NCBI GenBank assembly: GCA_910575775.1
Contig: CAJTEY010000002.1
Span: forward strand, 235,675-299,674
Reading direction: 5' to 3'
From: Lachnospiraceae bacterium
Lineage (GTDB): Bacteria; Bacillota; Clostridia; Lachnospirales; Lachnospiraceae
DNA: 64,000 nucleotides
Each line of letters starts with the position of its first letter. The stretch's first letter is position 1. Made by a program: the position numbers and the translations under genes. Below the pieces are notes generated by a model, which was not told the origin of the DNA, searched no databases, and saw nothing but the letters and a program-made list of their open reading frames with translations. Positions 9,457-18,027 of the stretch are shown here, piece after piece.

Positions 9457-9488
9457 CGAAATCGGGTGCGCCGGCACCCGATTTTTAT
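9457..9488. terminator. hairpin between flagellar rod genes and recD2
   Basis: ATCGGGTGC (9461-9469) pairs with GCACCCGAT (9474-9482). The T-rich tail (ATTTTTATTTT) is on the plus strand. On the minus strand, where the flanking genes lie, the tail is short (TTTCGG). It probably attenuates or ends transcription from the mreB-flagellar operon. Confidence 0.55.
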
Positions 9489-9520
9489 TTTATAAGAAAT
9501 TGCGACAGCAGCGACAGTTT

Positions 9521-9883
9521 TTAGGAAATGCCGTAGTTGATCTTCGCCTGCTCATATAACATCTGCGCAAGAGAATTAGAACCCTGCGTCGCGGTCTGCT
9601 CGGAAATCTGCTGGATCACCGTATCTTTAAAATAATCCACCATATTGGAAGCGTAGCCGTCCTCGTCCTCTCCGAAAATATCTACAGTTTTCTGCATTTC
9701 CTTATAGACCTGTTCCCACAGATACGCTTCAAACTGCTTGCAGGCGTCAAAGAGGGCGTCGTCCTCTTTCTCCTTCGCCGCTTTGTCTGCGCTCTGCAGA
9801 TTCTTCTGAAGATTCTCTGTCGCCACGCGGCTTGAATCGGTCATGTAATTCGTGTATGCAGATAAATTGGTTAAATCGTTCAT
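9521..9883 (-). CDS. rod-binding protein, FlgJ N-terminal-like
   Basis: About 120 residues starting MNDLTNLSAYTNYMTD. A linker with Lys/Glu-rich coil (QSADKAAKEKEDDALFDACK) leads into KQFEAYLWEQVYKEMQKTV, the rod-binding helix pair typical of the FlgJ N-terminal domain, followed by YFKDTVIQQISEQ and SLAQMLYEQAK. In Gram-negatives FlgJ also carries a muramidase domain; here that domain is absent, as in most Firmicutes. It probably caps or scaffolds the growing flagellar rod. It is the last gene after mreB and two rod genes. The start at 9883 has GGGAGAA at good spacing. A reading frame extending upstream passes through a GC-rich repeat element and is rejected. Confidence 0.82.
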   Translation of the reverse strand: MNDLTNLSAYTNYMTDSSRVATENLQKNLQSADKAAKEKEDDALFDACKQFEAYLWEQVYKEMQKTVDIFGEDEDGYASNMVDYFKDTVIQQISEQTATQGSNSLAQMLYEQAKINYGIS

Positions 9884-9889
9884 ATACTT

Positions 9890-10062
9890 TCTCCCTGTAT
9901 GCTCATGCGGCATGCACCCTGTTAACTGCGCAGTGCCCCGCCGTGCCCATTCGCCAGTCGCTTGGCGCCTTGCGAATGCGGTCTGTCGCCCTATAAAAGT
10001 GCGCCTGTCCAGCTTGCCGCATGCAAGCATGCGCAATCTGTTCAGTCACCCTTTTGCACGGC
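9890..10062. repeat. GC-rich, palindrome-rich intergenic element
   Basis: Sits between flgG and the rod-binding gene. It contains nested inverted repeats (GCATGC repeats, GCGAATGC/GCATTCGC, GGCGCC, CTGCGCAG) and is more GC-rich than its flanking genes. Related word content (GCATTCGC, CACGGCG, AGTGCGCAG) recurs in the gaps at about 335-470 and 17945-18010. No protein-coding signal is seen. Confidence 0.45.
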
Positions 10063-10064
10063 TC

Positions 10065-10883
10065 TTAGCGTTTCAAGTTGTTAGCTACTTCCAGCATGGA
10101 GTCGGAGGTGGTGATGGACTTGGAGTTCATCTCGTAAGCGCGCTGCGCTACGATCAAGTTTACCATCTCATTTGCCACCTGTACGTTAGAACCCTCCAGA
10201 TAGCCCTGGATAATTCTGCTTCTCTGTATCCCGTCCGTCGTATTCTCATTCAAAACACGGCCACTTGCATCTGTCACTGCAAAGAGCGTATCTCCCACTC
10301 TCTTTAAGCCACCGGGGTTGTTAAACTGGTAAGTACCGATCTGTATGCCGATGGGCTGCGGATTATTCTGTGCATCAGGATAGCAAATCTGTCCATCCTC
10401 TGTAATCGAGAGATTACTTGCTATGTAACCTGCATCGGTGACGATGGCACGGCCTTCGATATCCAGCACAGGAAGTCCGTCTGCGTTCGTCAGCGTCATA
10501 CGGTTGTTGGCACCGATCGCCCATGTAAAATCACCGTTTCTCGTATAAAAGATCTGTCCGTCCTCCCCACGCAGTGCAAAGAAGCCGTCGCCCTCGATTG
10601 CAAATGAAGTGTCGGAAGCGGAGTCCAGAAGACTGCCCTGCGTGAAAATCTGATTAATCGAAGCGGTGCGGACACCCAGACCTACCTGAGAGGTCGTCGG
10701 TTTCGGATCACCGTTCGCCGTCGTCGTAATGGATTGCAGATTCTGATACAGGAGGGACTTAAACTGCGCCACCTGCGCCTTATACCCTACGGAATTGACG
10801 TTTGCGAGGTTATTCGCTATCGTGTCTACATTTGTCTGCTGTGCATTCATGCCGGTTGCTCCCGACCATAAACTCCTAACCAT
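10065..10883 (-). CDS. flgG: flagellar basal-body rod protein, FlgG/FlhP type
   Basis: A 272-residue protein with the N-terminal rod/hook motif (ATGMNAQQTNVDTIANNLANV) and the C-terminal helix (EMVNLIVAQRAYEMNSKSI) found in all axial flagellar proteins. The centre contains the FlgG-type domain (AIEGDGFFALRGEDGQIFYTRNG). FlgG forms the distal rod; in Bacillus the equivalent gene pair after mbl is flhO-flhP, which this matches in order. The gene is 38 bases after its paralogue and has an AAGGAGA ribosome site. It indicates a motile organism, although the main flagellar operon lies outside the window. Confidence 0.93.
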   Translation of the reverse strand: MVRSLWSGATGMNAQQTNVDTIANNLANVNSVGYKAQVAQFKSLLYQNLQSITTTANGDPKPTTSQVGLGVRTASINQIFTQGSLLDSASDTSFAIEGDGFFALRGEDGQIFYTRNGDFTWAIGANNRMTLTNADGLPVLDIEGRAIVTDAGYIASNLSITEDGQICYPDAQNNPQPIGIQIGTYQFNNPGGLKRVGDTLFAVTDASGRVLNENTTDGIQRSRIIQGYLEGSNVQVANEMVNLIVAQRAYEMNSKSITTSDSMLEVANNLKR

Positions 10884-10921
10884 AGTATTCTCCTTTACAC
10901 GCTTTCTCTATTTCCTATCTC

Positions 10922-11791
10922 TTATATTTTACCGTTCTGCGTTACCGCCTGCTCTAATGTATCATCGTAGGTCGTGATGACTTTCTGGTTGCTCTCATAC
11001 TGCCGCTGCAAAGTAATCATATTAACCATCTCCGTCACCACAGAAATATTTGACATTTCCAGATATCCCTGATGAATCTGTGTATTTACTCCCGTCTCCC
11101 CACGGTCGAGCTCCACTGCGCCCTCCACAGGCTGGAAAAAGTTCTCACCGAAGCGCTCCAGATAATTATAATCCTCAAAATCGGTAATACCGATAGTTGC
11201 CACCGCAGCGCCGTCCTGTACAATCGTGCCGTTTCGGCTGATACTTATGGGAAGAGCAGGATCCATCTGGATCCGCTGTCCGTCCTCATCCAGCACATAG
11301 TCACCGTCCTGTGTCTGCAAAAACCCCTGCTGGTTCATGGTGAAATTACCGTCTCTTGTGTATTTGGTGGAAGTCACCCCCGCCTTATTTGTGTACTCTA
11401 TCGCAAAAAAACCTCTGTCGGAAAGCGCCAGATCAAGTGTATTACCTGTTTCCTTAATAGGCCCCTCAGAATAATCCACATAATTTTCGCCGATCTTTAC
11501 ACCCAGATTCAGTCCCGTTTTTCTGACGCGCCGTTCCATGTAATTCTCATTCAGCGGATTGTTTGCCTCCGCCTGATCTATCGCCCTATTCGTCGCCATT
11601 GGCCTTGGAAGATTCCCCGGCTCCGACAAATCCTTAATCTTATAGGCAAGCACCGTGTCAAACGCTTCGCTTGTGGTGCCCTCTTTCTTAAACCCGTTGG
11701 TCGTAGCATTCGCCAGATTGTTCGTCAAGACATCCATCCGATGCTGCTCATTCAACATGCCTGTATAGGCGGTGTACAAACCTTTTAACAT
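10922..11791 (-). CDS. flagellar hook-basal body protein, FlgF/FlhO type
   Basis: A 289-residue paralogue of the next gene. N-terminal motif GMLNEQHRMDVLTNNLANAT, a central SDRGFFAIEYTN and TRDGNFTMNQQG, and a C-terminal VVTEMVNMITLQRQYESNQKVI. These are the conserved D0/D1 helices of proximal-rod proteins. By analogy to B. subtilis flhO, it sits directly after an mreB/mbl gene. Secretion would be through the flagellar export apparatus, so no signal peptide is expected and none is seen. A GGAGGAAGA ribosome site precedes the ATG. Confidence 0.9.
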   Translation of the reverse strand: MLKGLYTAYTGMLNEQHRMDVLTNNLANATTNGFKKEGTTSEAFDTVLAYKIKDLSEPGNLPRPMATNRAIDQAEANNPLNENYMERRVRKTGLNLGVKIGENYVDYSEGPIKETGNTLDLALSDRGFFAIEYTNKAGVTSTKYTRDGNFTMNQQGFLQTQDGDYVLDEDGQRIQMDPALPISISRNGTIVQDGAAVATIGITDFEDYNYLERFGENFFQPVEGAVELDRGETGVNTQIHQGYLEMSNISVVTEMVNMITLQRQYESNQKVITTYDDTLEQAVTQNGKI

Positions 11792-11851
11792 ACTGCTCTT
11801 CCTCCATATATGCCGGCAATACCCGTATTTGGGCCGGAAATTCTTTTCGCC

Positions 11852-12844
11852 TTAGTCTTCGCGGTATCCTGCCAAAAATTCTACATATTTTCCTGTGCCG
11901 ATCGCCACAGCCGTCATCGGATCCTCCGCCGTCATGGTGTTAATGCCGGTTTTGGCTGCGATCAGATCCTCCAGTCCGCGAAGCAGACTACCGCCGCCGG
12001 TCAGAACGATACCGCGATCCGCAATATCCGCTGCCAGCTCCGGGGGGGTCTTTTCCAGCACGCTGTGTATTGTCTCCACGATCTGCACGGTTGTCTCATG
12101 CAGCGCTTCCTCCGTCTCCTCAGAGGAAACCTTGACGGTTCTTGGAAGACCGGTCACCAGATTTCGTCCTCTCACGTCCATGTAATCTACCTCGGGACGC
12201 TTGAACGCGGAGCCGATCTTTATCTTCAAGTCTTCTGCTGTCCGTTCGCCGATCAGCAGATTATGTTTTTTACGCATATAACGCACAATCGCCTCATCAA
12301 AATCGTCACCTGCGATCTTGATGGAAGCGCTGACCACCGTGCCGCCAAGGGAAATCACCGCGATGTCAGAGGTACCGCCGCCGATATCCACGATCATGTT
12401 TCCACAGGGCTTGGAAATGTCAATGCCCGCACCAATAGCTGCTGCGATCGGCTCCTCAATGATGGAAACCTCCCTCGCGCCCGCCTGATAGGTCGCATCC
12501 TCCACGGCCTTCTTCTCTACCTCTGTCACGCCGCTTGGCACGCAGACCGCAATGCGCGGCTTTCTGAACGTCTTTTTACCCAGAGCTTTCTGGATAAAAT
12601 ACTTCATCATTTTTTCGGTTACCTGGTAATCGGAGATAACACCCTGTCTCAAAGGTCTTACCGCCACAATATTGCCCGGCGTTCTGCCGAGCATAAGGCG
12701 CGCATCCTCCCCGATTGCCTTGATTTTATTCGTGTCCCTGTCAAAAGCGACTACCGAGGGCTCCTTCAACACAACGCCCTTGCCTCTGATATATACTAAA
12801 ATACTGGCTGTGCCAAGATCTATACCGATATCTGTAAACTGCAT
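11852..12844 (-). CDS. mreB: rod-shape actin-like protein MreB/Mbl
   Basis: A 330-residue actin-fold ATPase. Phosphate-1 motif DIGIDLGTASILVY, connect/phosphate-2 motif MIVDIGGGTSDIAVISLGG, and adenosine motif GIVLTGGGSLLRGLE. It polymerises under the membrane and steers lateral cell-wall synthesis. Its position before two FlgG-type genes matches mbl-flhO-flhP of B. subtilis, so it is probably an Mbl-type paralogue rather than the mreBCD-operon MreB; no mreC or mreD is present. A G7 run within the gene is in frame and not remarkable. It has a good promoter upstream. Confidence 0.92.
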   Translation of the reverse strand: MQFTDIGIDLGTASILVYIRGKGVVLKEPSVVAFDRDTNKIKAIGEDARLMLGRTPGNIVAVRPLRQGVISDYQVTEKMMKYFIQKALGKKTFRKPRIAVCVPSGVTEVEKKAVEDATYQAGAREVSIIEEPIAAAIGAGIDISKPCGNMIVDIGGGTSDIAVISLGGTVVSASIKIAGDDFDEAIVRYMRKKHNLLIGERTAEDLKIKIGSAFKRPEVDYMDVRGRNLVTGLPRTVKVSSEETEEALHETTVQIVETIHSVLEKTPPELAADIADRGIVLTGGGSLLRGLEDLIAAKTGINTMTAEDPMTAVAIGTGKYVEFLAGYRED

Positions 12845-12908
12845 TTACCTTTGTTCCCCTTCCCGAGAATATACCATATGGCCGCTTATTTTCTACTGCG
12901 GCTACTAT

Positions 12909-12937
12909 ATTATACCCTCATCGAATCGGTTTTTCAA
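12909..12937 (-). promoter_or_regulatory. mreB: sigma-A-type promoter of the mreB-flagellar operon
   Basis: Minus strand: TTGAAA (12932-12937), a 17-base spacer and TATAAT (12909-12914), about 65 bases before the mreB start. Confidence 0.7.
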
Positions 12938-12981
12938 AGGTTTTTATAAATTTTTTTCAAAAAAGTAAGAAACGCCAAAAA

Positions 12982-13003
12982 CAGAACGGTTCCTTCCGTT
13001 CTG
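12982..13003 (-). terminator. perfect stem-loop in the divergent gap
   Basis: CAGAACGG (12982-12989) and CCGTTCTG (12996-13003) form an 8-bp stem around six bases. The T-rich side (TTTTT) is on the minus strand. It would stop antisense transcription entering the mreB promoter region. The remaining 378-base gap between mreB and the ATPase gene holds the two promoters and a structured leader, with no gene. Confidence 0.5.
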
Positions 13004-13087
13004 ATTTCAGCATCCATGCCCTTTATTTTATTATCGGATGAAATGGCAGAAATGTTTACCCGTTACTATATTTCTTGCGAAAAAAAG

Positions 13088-13118
13088 TTGTCCCAGTTTT
13101 TTCCATCTGTGTTATACT
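13088..13118 (+). promoter_or_regulatory. possible promoter of the ABC-class ATPase gene
   Basis: A good TATACT (13113-13118) with a TTGTCC (13088-13093) at a long 19-base spacing. It lies about 105 bases before the start codon, leaving a structured leader. Confidence 0.35.
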
Positions 13119-13133
13119 ACAAAGTGCCTGGAG

Positions 13134-13199
13134 ACAGCCGCTTAGCTGCATCCACGGTATCATTGCACGGCCCGGGCCCTTACAGGCAGACCCGGCTGT
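13134..13199 (+). other. structured 5' leader of the ATPase gene
   Basis: ACAGCCG (13134-13140) pairs with CGGCTGT (13193-13199), closing a 66-base GC-rich element that itself contains GCCCGGGC-like self-complementarity and two ACGG words. The ribosome site AAAGGAG follows about 10 bases later. It does not match any riboswitch class I can recall, so it may be a simple mRNA fold. Confidence 0.3.
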
Positions 13200-13223
13200 A
13201 ATAATCAAAGGAGTGATCTAACC

Positions 13224-14885
13224 ATGAAGTCACAGGCAGAATTACAGGCAAAACTTAGAGAAATCGACCATAAAGGCTATAAAGCCTACAAAGTGTTAGA
13301 GGGGGAATATGATTTTGGGGCATACCGTCTCTGGATCGACCATGTGCAGGGAGATCCCTTCGCTTCGCCCTCCCGTGTGCGGATTGTCTACCGAAATCAG
13401 GGAAATATTCCCGTTTCCTATTTTGAGAGCAGGCACCGCCGTATCGCAGTGGAAGATTATCTGCTGCGCAGTCTTCACCGCTTCCTAAGAAACGGCGACG
13501 GCAGGGCCGCAAAAGGCTCCGGCAAAAGCGGGCTGGTGACAGCCTGCCGGACCGGGCAGGAAATTTTGGAAACCACTGCCATGCATATCGGCAAAGATGT
13601 GATTGAGGCCCGCATCGAAGTAGGTTTTCCCGCATTCGGACGTACCATCGCGGCAGGGGAACTGGCGCAGATTTTATTCCATCTGCTTCCCGATCTGGCA
13701 CAGCAGGTCTTTAAGCTGAATCCCCGCATGAAGCAGGATCTGGACAAGGTAACGGCGCTGGCGGACGACCAGCAGTTTATCCGTCAGGCCCTGCCGCAGC
13801 ACGATCTTGCCGCCTTTGTGGCGGACGGCTCCATTCTGCCGAGAGAAAGCGGTGTTTCCCAGAGGCCCATGCGGGACGCGGTTGTGTTTAAAAGCCCGGA
13901 ATCCCTTGCCGTCACTCTGGATCTTCCCCACCGCGGACAGGTGCGGGGCATGGGTATCCGCCACGGCATCACAGTGATTGCCGGGGGTGGTTTCCACGGA
14001 AAATCTACCTTATTAAAGGCTTTGGAGCGCGGCGTCTACAACCACATTTCGGGGGACGGCAGGGAACTTGTGATCACCGACGAGACTGCCTTTAAGCTGC
14101 GGGCCGAGGAACACCGCTGCATCCACGAGACAGATATTTCCATGTTTATCAACAACCTCCCCATGAAATCGGACACCACCCGTTTTCAGACGGAGAACGC
14201 CAGTGGCAGCACATCCCAGGCCGCCAATACGGTGGAGGCGCTTGCCAGCGGCAGTACGGTGCTTCTGATTGACGAGGACACTTCAGCCACCAACTTTATG
14301 GTGCGCGACGGGCGCATGGCCCGGCTCGTCTCCGATGAAAAAGAACCAATCACGCCCTTTATCCGCAAGATACGGAGCCTCTACCAGGATCTTGGCATTT
14401 CCACCATTCTGGTGGCGGGCAGTTCCGGCGACTATCTTTCGGTTGCCGACACGGTTCTGCAGATGGACTGCTATGAGACAAAGGACGTAACCGCCCGGGC
14501 AAAGGAGCTGGCTGTCGAACTGACGGAAGAGAACGTAAAAAAGACAGACTGGCTGAAAAAGACAGTCCGCACAAAGCGGGTTGAAAAGGCGAAGGTGCAC
14601 GGCTGGGACACGATCAGTCTTGACAGGAACGAAATTGACCTGCGCTATCTGGAACAGATCGTGGGGGAGAGCCAGACCGCCGCTCTCGCTTACATTTCGC
14701 AGTATGTTCTGGAACGGCTGGCCAACGGAAAGAAAACCCTTCCCCAGCTTACCGAGGAAGTATTTGCCAAACTGGAGAAGGAGGGCATTCTTTCCCTGAC
14801 ACCGAAAAACTATGGGGCCGGTCCGGCTGCCTATGTAAGGCGGCAGGAGATTCTGGCCTGTCTGGCAAGGTATCGGATGCTGTAA
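13224..14885 (+). CDS. ABC-class P-loop ATPase (MRB1590-like)
   Basis: A 553-residue, soluble protein of the family described as predicted ATPases of the ABC class. An N-terminal domain (1-160) is followed by an ABC-like core. Walker A is IAGGGFHGKSTLLKA at about 253-266, a signature-like stretch is SGSTSQAANTVEAL, Walker B is TVLLIDEDTSA at about 346-356, and a histidine-free switch LVAGSSGDYLSVAD follows. Bacterial members have no assigned substrate; the trypanosome relative MRB1590 binds RNA. It is monocistronic, on the opposite strand to its neighbours, with its own promoter and a shared terminator with uvrA. The ATG has AAAGGAG at 8 bases. Confidence 0.88.
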   Translation: MKSQAELQAKLREIDHKGYKAYKVLEGEYDFGAYRLWIDHVQGDPFASPSRVRIVYRNQGNIPVSYFESRHRRIAVEDYLLRSLHRFLRNGDGRAAKGSGKSGLVTACRTGQEILETTAMHIGKDVIEARIEVGFPAFGRTIAAGELAQILFHLLPDLAQQVFKLNPRMKQDLDKVTALADDQQFIRQALPQHDLAAFVADGSILPRESGVSQRPMRDAVVFKSPESLAVTLDLPHRGQVRGMGIRHGITVIAGGGFHGKSTLLKALERGVYNHISGDGRELVITDETAFKLRAEEHRCIHETDISMFINNLPMKSDTTRFQTENASGSTSQAANTVEALASGSTVLLIDEDTSATNFMVRDGRMARLVSDEKEPITPFIRKIRSLYQDLGISTILVAGSSGDYLSVADTVLQMDCYETKDVTARAKELAVELTEENVKKTDWLKKTVRTKRVEKAKVHGWDTISLDRNEIDLRYLEQIVGESQTAALAYISQYVLERLANGKKTLPQLTEEVFAKLEKEGILSLTPKNYGAGPAAYVRRQEILACLARYRML

Positions 14886-14986
14886 CCGTTACGTTAATCG
14901 AGTAGGGAAGAACCATCTTCCCCTCCTCGGCGCGCGACCCGTGCGCCGCCTTAGCGGCATACTTCCTCTGCACGGGTCTGCACATT

Positions 14987-15022
14987 AAAACCGGCAGGGA
15001 CGAGGTTGTCTCTGCCGGTTTT
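14987..15022. terminator. bidirectional terminator between ATPase gene and uvrA
   Basis: AAAACCGGCAG-GA pairs with TC-CTGCCGGTTTT around a short loop, with A/T tails on both sides. It lies in the gap between two converging genes. Confidence 0.85.
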
Positions 15023-15027
15023 GGGTG

Positions 15028-17898
15028 TCATGTATGATCCGCCGCTTTCTCAAGCATCTTCTTAATATAGATTCCCGTGTAGGATTCTTTTATTTTAGTG
15101 ATCTGCTCGGGTGTGCCTGTGCCAACCACCGTGCCGCCGCCTTCGCCGCCCTCCGGGCCCATATCTATGATATAGTCGGCGGTCTTGATCACGTCCAGGT
15201 TGTGCTCGATGACAACCACGGTATTTCCACCTTCCGCCAGTTTATGGAGAATATCCACCAGCTTGTGAACATCCGCAAAGTGGAGACCCGTGGTAGGCTC
15301 ATCCAGAATGTAAATGGTCTTGCCCGTGCTCCGCTTGGAAAGCTCCGTGGCCAGCTTGATCCGCTGAGCCTCGCCTCCCGAGAGTGTAGTGGACGGCTGT
15401 CCCAGTTTCACATAAGAAAGACCCACATCATTCAGCGTCTCTATCTTTCTGCGGATGGACGGCAGATTCTCGAAGAAGGGAACCGCTTCTTCCACCGTCA
15501 TATCCAGCACGTCAAAAATGCTTTTCCCTTTATACTTTACTTCCAGTGTCTCCCGGTTGTAACGCTTGCCGCCGCAGACTTCGCAGGGCACATAGACATC
15601 CGGCAGGAAATGCATTTCTATCTTAATGATGCCGTCTCCGCCACAGGCCTCACATCGCCCGCCCTTCACGTTAAAGCTGAACCGGCCCTTCTTGTAGCCC
15701 TTCGCCTTGGCATCCGGGGTGCCCGCGAACAGATCCCGGATCTGATCGAAAACGCCTGTGTAGGTAGCCGGATTGGATCGGGGCGTTCTGCCAATGGGAG
15801 ACTGGTCGATATTGATCACTTTATCAAGCTGCTCTATGCCCAAAATTTCCTTATGCTTTCCGGGAATACAGCGCGCCCGGTTCAGATCCCTTGCCAGATG
15901 TTTGTAGAGGATTTCATTGACAAGAGAGCTTTTCCCCGATCCAGACACACCTGTAACACAGGTCAGAATGCCTGTCGGAAACTTTACGTCTATTTTCTTT
16001 AAATTGTTCTCTTCCGCACTCTTGACCGTAAGCCAGCCAACGGGCTTTCTGCGCATTTTCGGTATCGGAATCTGCAGTTTTCCGCTCAGATACTGTCCTG
16101 TGACGGATTCCTCAATCTGCATGATTTCCTCTGCCGTTCCCTGGGCCACGACCTCGCCGCCCCGGCTGCCCGCGCCCGGTCCGATATCCACGATATGGTC
16201 CGCCGCCAGCATGGTGTCCTCATCATGCTCCACCACAAGCAGGGTATTTCCCATATCGCGCAGATTTTTCAGCGCGGCAATCAGTTTGTCATTGTCCCGC
16301 TGATGAAGCCCGATGCTCGGCTCGTCGAGAATATAGCAGACGCCCACCAGCCCCGATCCGATCTGGGTGGCCAGGCGAATCCGCTGGGATTCTCCGCCGG
16401 AGAGGGAGCCTGTGGCCCTGGAGAGGGACAGATATTCCAGCCCCACTTCCATCAGGAAACCGACTCTGGCGCGGATCTCCTTCAGGATACGCTTACCGAT
16501 CAGCTCCTGTTGTTTCGTCAACTGCATGTCACCGATAAAAGCATGCAGTTTTGCGATAGATATAGATGTTATTTCGTATATATTCTTATCGCACACCGTT
16601 ACAGCGAGGGATTCCTTTTTCAGACGCATCCCCTTACATTCCTTACAGGGAATGATGCGCATAAAGCTCTCATACTCCTGTTTGCTCCAATCGGAGCCGG
16701 TTTCTCTGTATCGGCGCTCCACATTTTTGATCACACCTTCAAAAGTCACCGGGTAGACTCCGCTGCCGCGCTGTCCCTCATAGTGCACATTCACCTGCTT
16801 GTCCGTGCCGTAAAGAATGAGATCCTGCACTTTCTCGGGCAGTTCCCCGAAAGGCGTCTGCAGGCTGAACTTAAATTCTTTCGCGAGGGCTTTCAGAATC
16901 GCGTTGGTAAAGCTTCCCTCCGCGCCGCTGGACTGCCAGCCGAGAACCGCGATCGCGCCGTCTTCCAAGCTCACGCTTTTGTCGGGTATCATCAGATCCA
17001 CGTCAAACTCCATTTTATAGCCCAGGCCGAAACAGCCGGGACACGCGCCGAAAGGATTGTTGAAGGAAAAGCTTCTCGGCTCGATCTCGCTGATACTGAT
17101 GCCGCAGTCGGGGCAGGCAAAGCTCTGGCTGAACTGAATGGGATCCCCGCCAATAACGTCCAAAGTCATCAGCCCCTCCGCCAGGGCAAAGACGTTTTCC
17201 ACGGAATCCGTCAACCGCCGCTCAATGCCGCCTTTTACCACAAGACGATCCACCACGATTTCGATGTTATGTTTGATGTTTTTCTCCAGCTTAAAGTCCT
17301 CGGCTTCCTCCGTCAGATCATACAGATTTCCGTCCACGCGCACCCGCACATAGCCGCTGCGTCTGGCTCTCTCGAAGATTTTCGCATGTTCTCCCTTGCG
17401 CCCCCGCACCACAGGCGCAAGAAGCTGAATTTTCGTGCCTTCTGGCAGTTCCATCACCTGATCCACGATCTGGTCCACCGTCTGCTTCTTAATTTCCTTG
17501 CCGCAGTTCGGGCAGTGAGGAATACCGATACGGGCATACAGCAGACGGAAATAGTCGTAAATCTCCGTCACCGTGCCGACCGTGGAGCGGGGGTTGCGGT
17601 TCGTCGATTTCTGGTCGATGGAAATGGCCGGGGAAAGTCCTTCAATCCGTTCCACATCCGGCTTCTCCATCTGCCCCAAAAACTGCCTCGCGTAGGAGGA
17701 GAGCGATTCCATGTAACGCCGCTGACCCTCCGCGTAAATCGTGTCGAATGCAAGCGAAGACTTACCCGAACCAGATAATCCCGTGAGCACCACAAACTCA
17801 TTGCGGGGGATATCCAGATCGATTCCTTTCAGATTATGTTCGTTAGCGCCGCGAATTTTGATGTAGTCGCGCGGACGCATTTTTATATTTTCAGACAT
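15028..17898 (-). CDS. uvrA: excinuclease ABC subunit A
   Basis: A 956-residue, full-length UvrA, the damage-recognition ATPase of nucleotide excision repair. Two ABC modules are visible: Walker [20 protein letters not shown] near residue 40 and [15 protein letters not shown] near 648. Two signature motifs ([22 protein letters not shown]) and two zinc modules are present (CPNCG/CKECKG and RCEACGG with [10 protein letters not shown]). It lies 130 bases downstream of uvrB on the same strand, probably within one SOS-controlled unit, and ends at a bidirectional terminator. Confidence 0.97.
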   Translation of the reverse strand: MSENIKMRPRDYIKIRGANEHNLKGIDLDIPRNEFVVLTGLSGSGKSSLAFDTIYAEGQRRYMESLSSYARQFLGQMEKPDVERIEGLSPAISIDQKSTNRNPRSTVGTVTEIYDYFRLLYARIGIPHCPNCGKEIKKQTVDQIVDQVMELPEGTKIQLLAPVVRGRKGEHAKIFERARRSGYVRVRVDGNLYDLTEEAEDFKLEKNIKHNIEIVVDRLVVKGGIERRLTDSVENVFALAEGLMTLDVIGGDPIQFSQSFACPDCGISISEIEPRSFSFNNPFGACPGCFGLGYKMEFDVDLMIPDKSVSLEDGAIAVLGWQSSGAEGSFTNAILKALAKEFKFSLQTPFGELPEKVQDLILYGTDKQVNVHYEGQRGSGVYPVTFEGVIKNVERRYRETGSDWSKQEYESFMRIIPCKECKGMRLKKESLAVTVCDKNIYEITSISIAKLHAFIGDMQLTKQQELIGKRILKEIRARVGFLMEVGLEYLSLSRATGSLSGGESQRIRLATQIGSGLVGVCYILDEPSIGLHQRDNDKLIAALKNLRDMGNTLLVVEHDEDTMLAADHIVDIGPGAGSRGGEVVAQGTAEEIMQIEESVTGQYLSGKLQIPIPKMRRKPVGWLTVKSAEENNLKKIDVKFPTGILTCVTGVSGSGKSSLVNEILYKHLARDLNRARCIPGKHKEILGIEQLDKVINIDQSPIGRTPRSNPATYTGVFDQIRDLFAGTPDAKAKGYKKGRFSFNVKGGRCEACGGDGIIKIEMHFLPDVYVPCEVCGGKRYNRETLEVKYKGKSIFDVLDMTVEEAVPFFENLPSIRRKIETLNDVGLSYVKLGQPSTTLSGGEAQRIKLATELSKRSTGKTIYILDEPTTGLHFADVHKLVDILHKLAEGGNTVVVIEHNLDVIKTADYIIDMGPEGGEGGGTVVGTGTPEQITKIKESYTGIYIKKMLEKAADHT

Positions 17899-17939
17899 GT
17901 CATCATACCTCTTGTTTTATCGTTTTGTTTCTTATACAT

Positions 17940-18025
17940 AAGTTCCTTTATTTCCGCAAGCAGTGAATCCGGCGCCGTGCTTGCACGGGCATTTGGCGAA
18001 TGCCGCGAGGGGCAGATACCTTTTT
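17940..18025. repeat. GC-rich palindromic element between uvrB and uvrA
   Basis: Contains GCAAGCAGTG, GGCGCCG, CGTGCTTGCACG (a 12-base palindrome) and ATTTGGCGAAT words, starting immediately after the uvrB stop. It resembles the elements at about 335-470 and 9890-10062. Confidence 0.4.
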
Positions 18026-18027
18026 CA

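Noticed and set aside
9884..10036. N-terminal extension of the rod-binding protein
   Set aside because: It would read through a GC-rich palindromic element; the internal ATG at 9883 has a good ribosome site and fits the family.
12042..12048. G7 run in the mreB gene as a phase-variation tract
   Set aside because: Only seven bases, in an essential conserved gene, in frame with conserved residues. It shows that G7 can occur by chance here.
13134..13199. mini-ykkC (guanidine-II) riboswitch because of two ACGG words
   Set aside because: The ACGG words are not loops of complementary stems, and the gene downstream is not a guanidine transporter or carboxylase.
16195..17778. 527-codon plus-strand open frame opposite uvrA
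   Set aside because: It is a shadow of the well-supported uvrA gene, with His/Leu/Arg-rich low-information sequence and no domain match.
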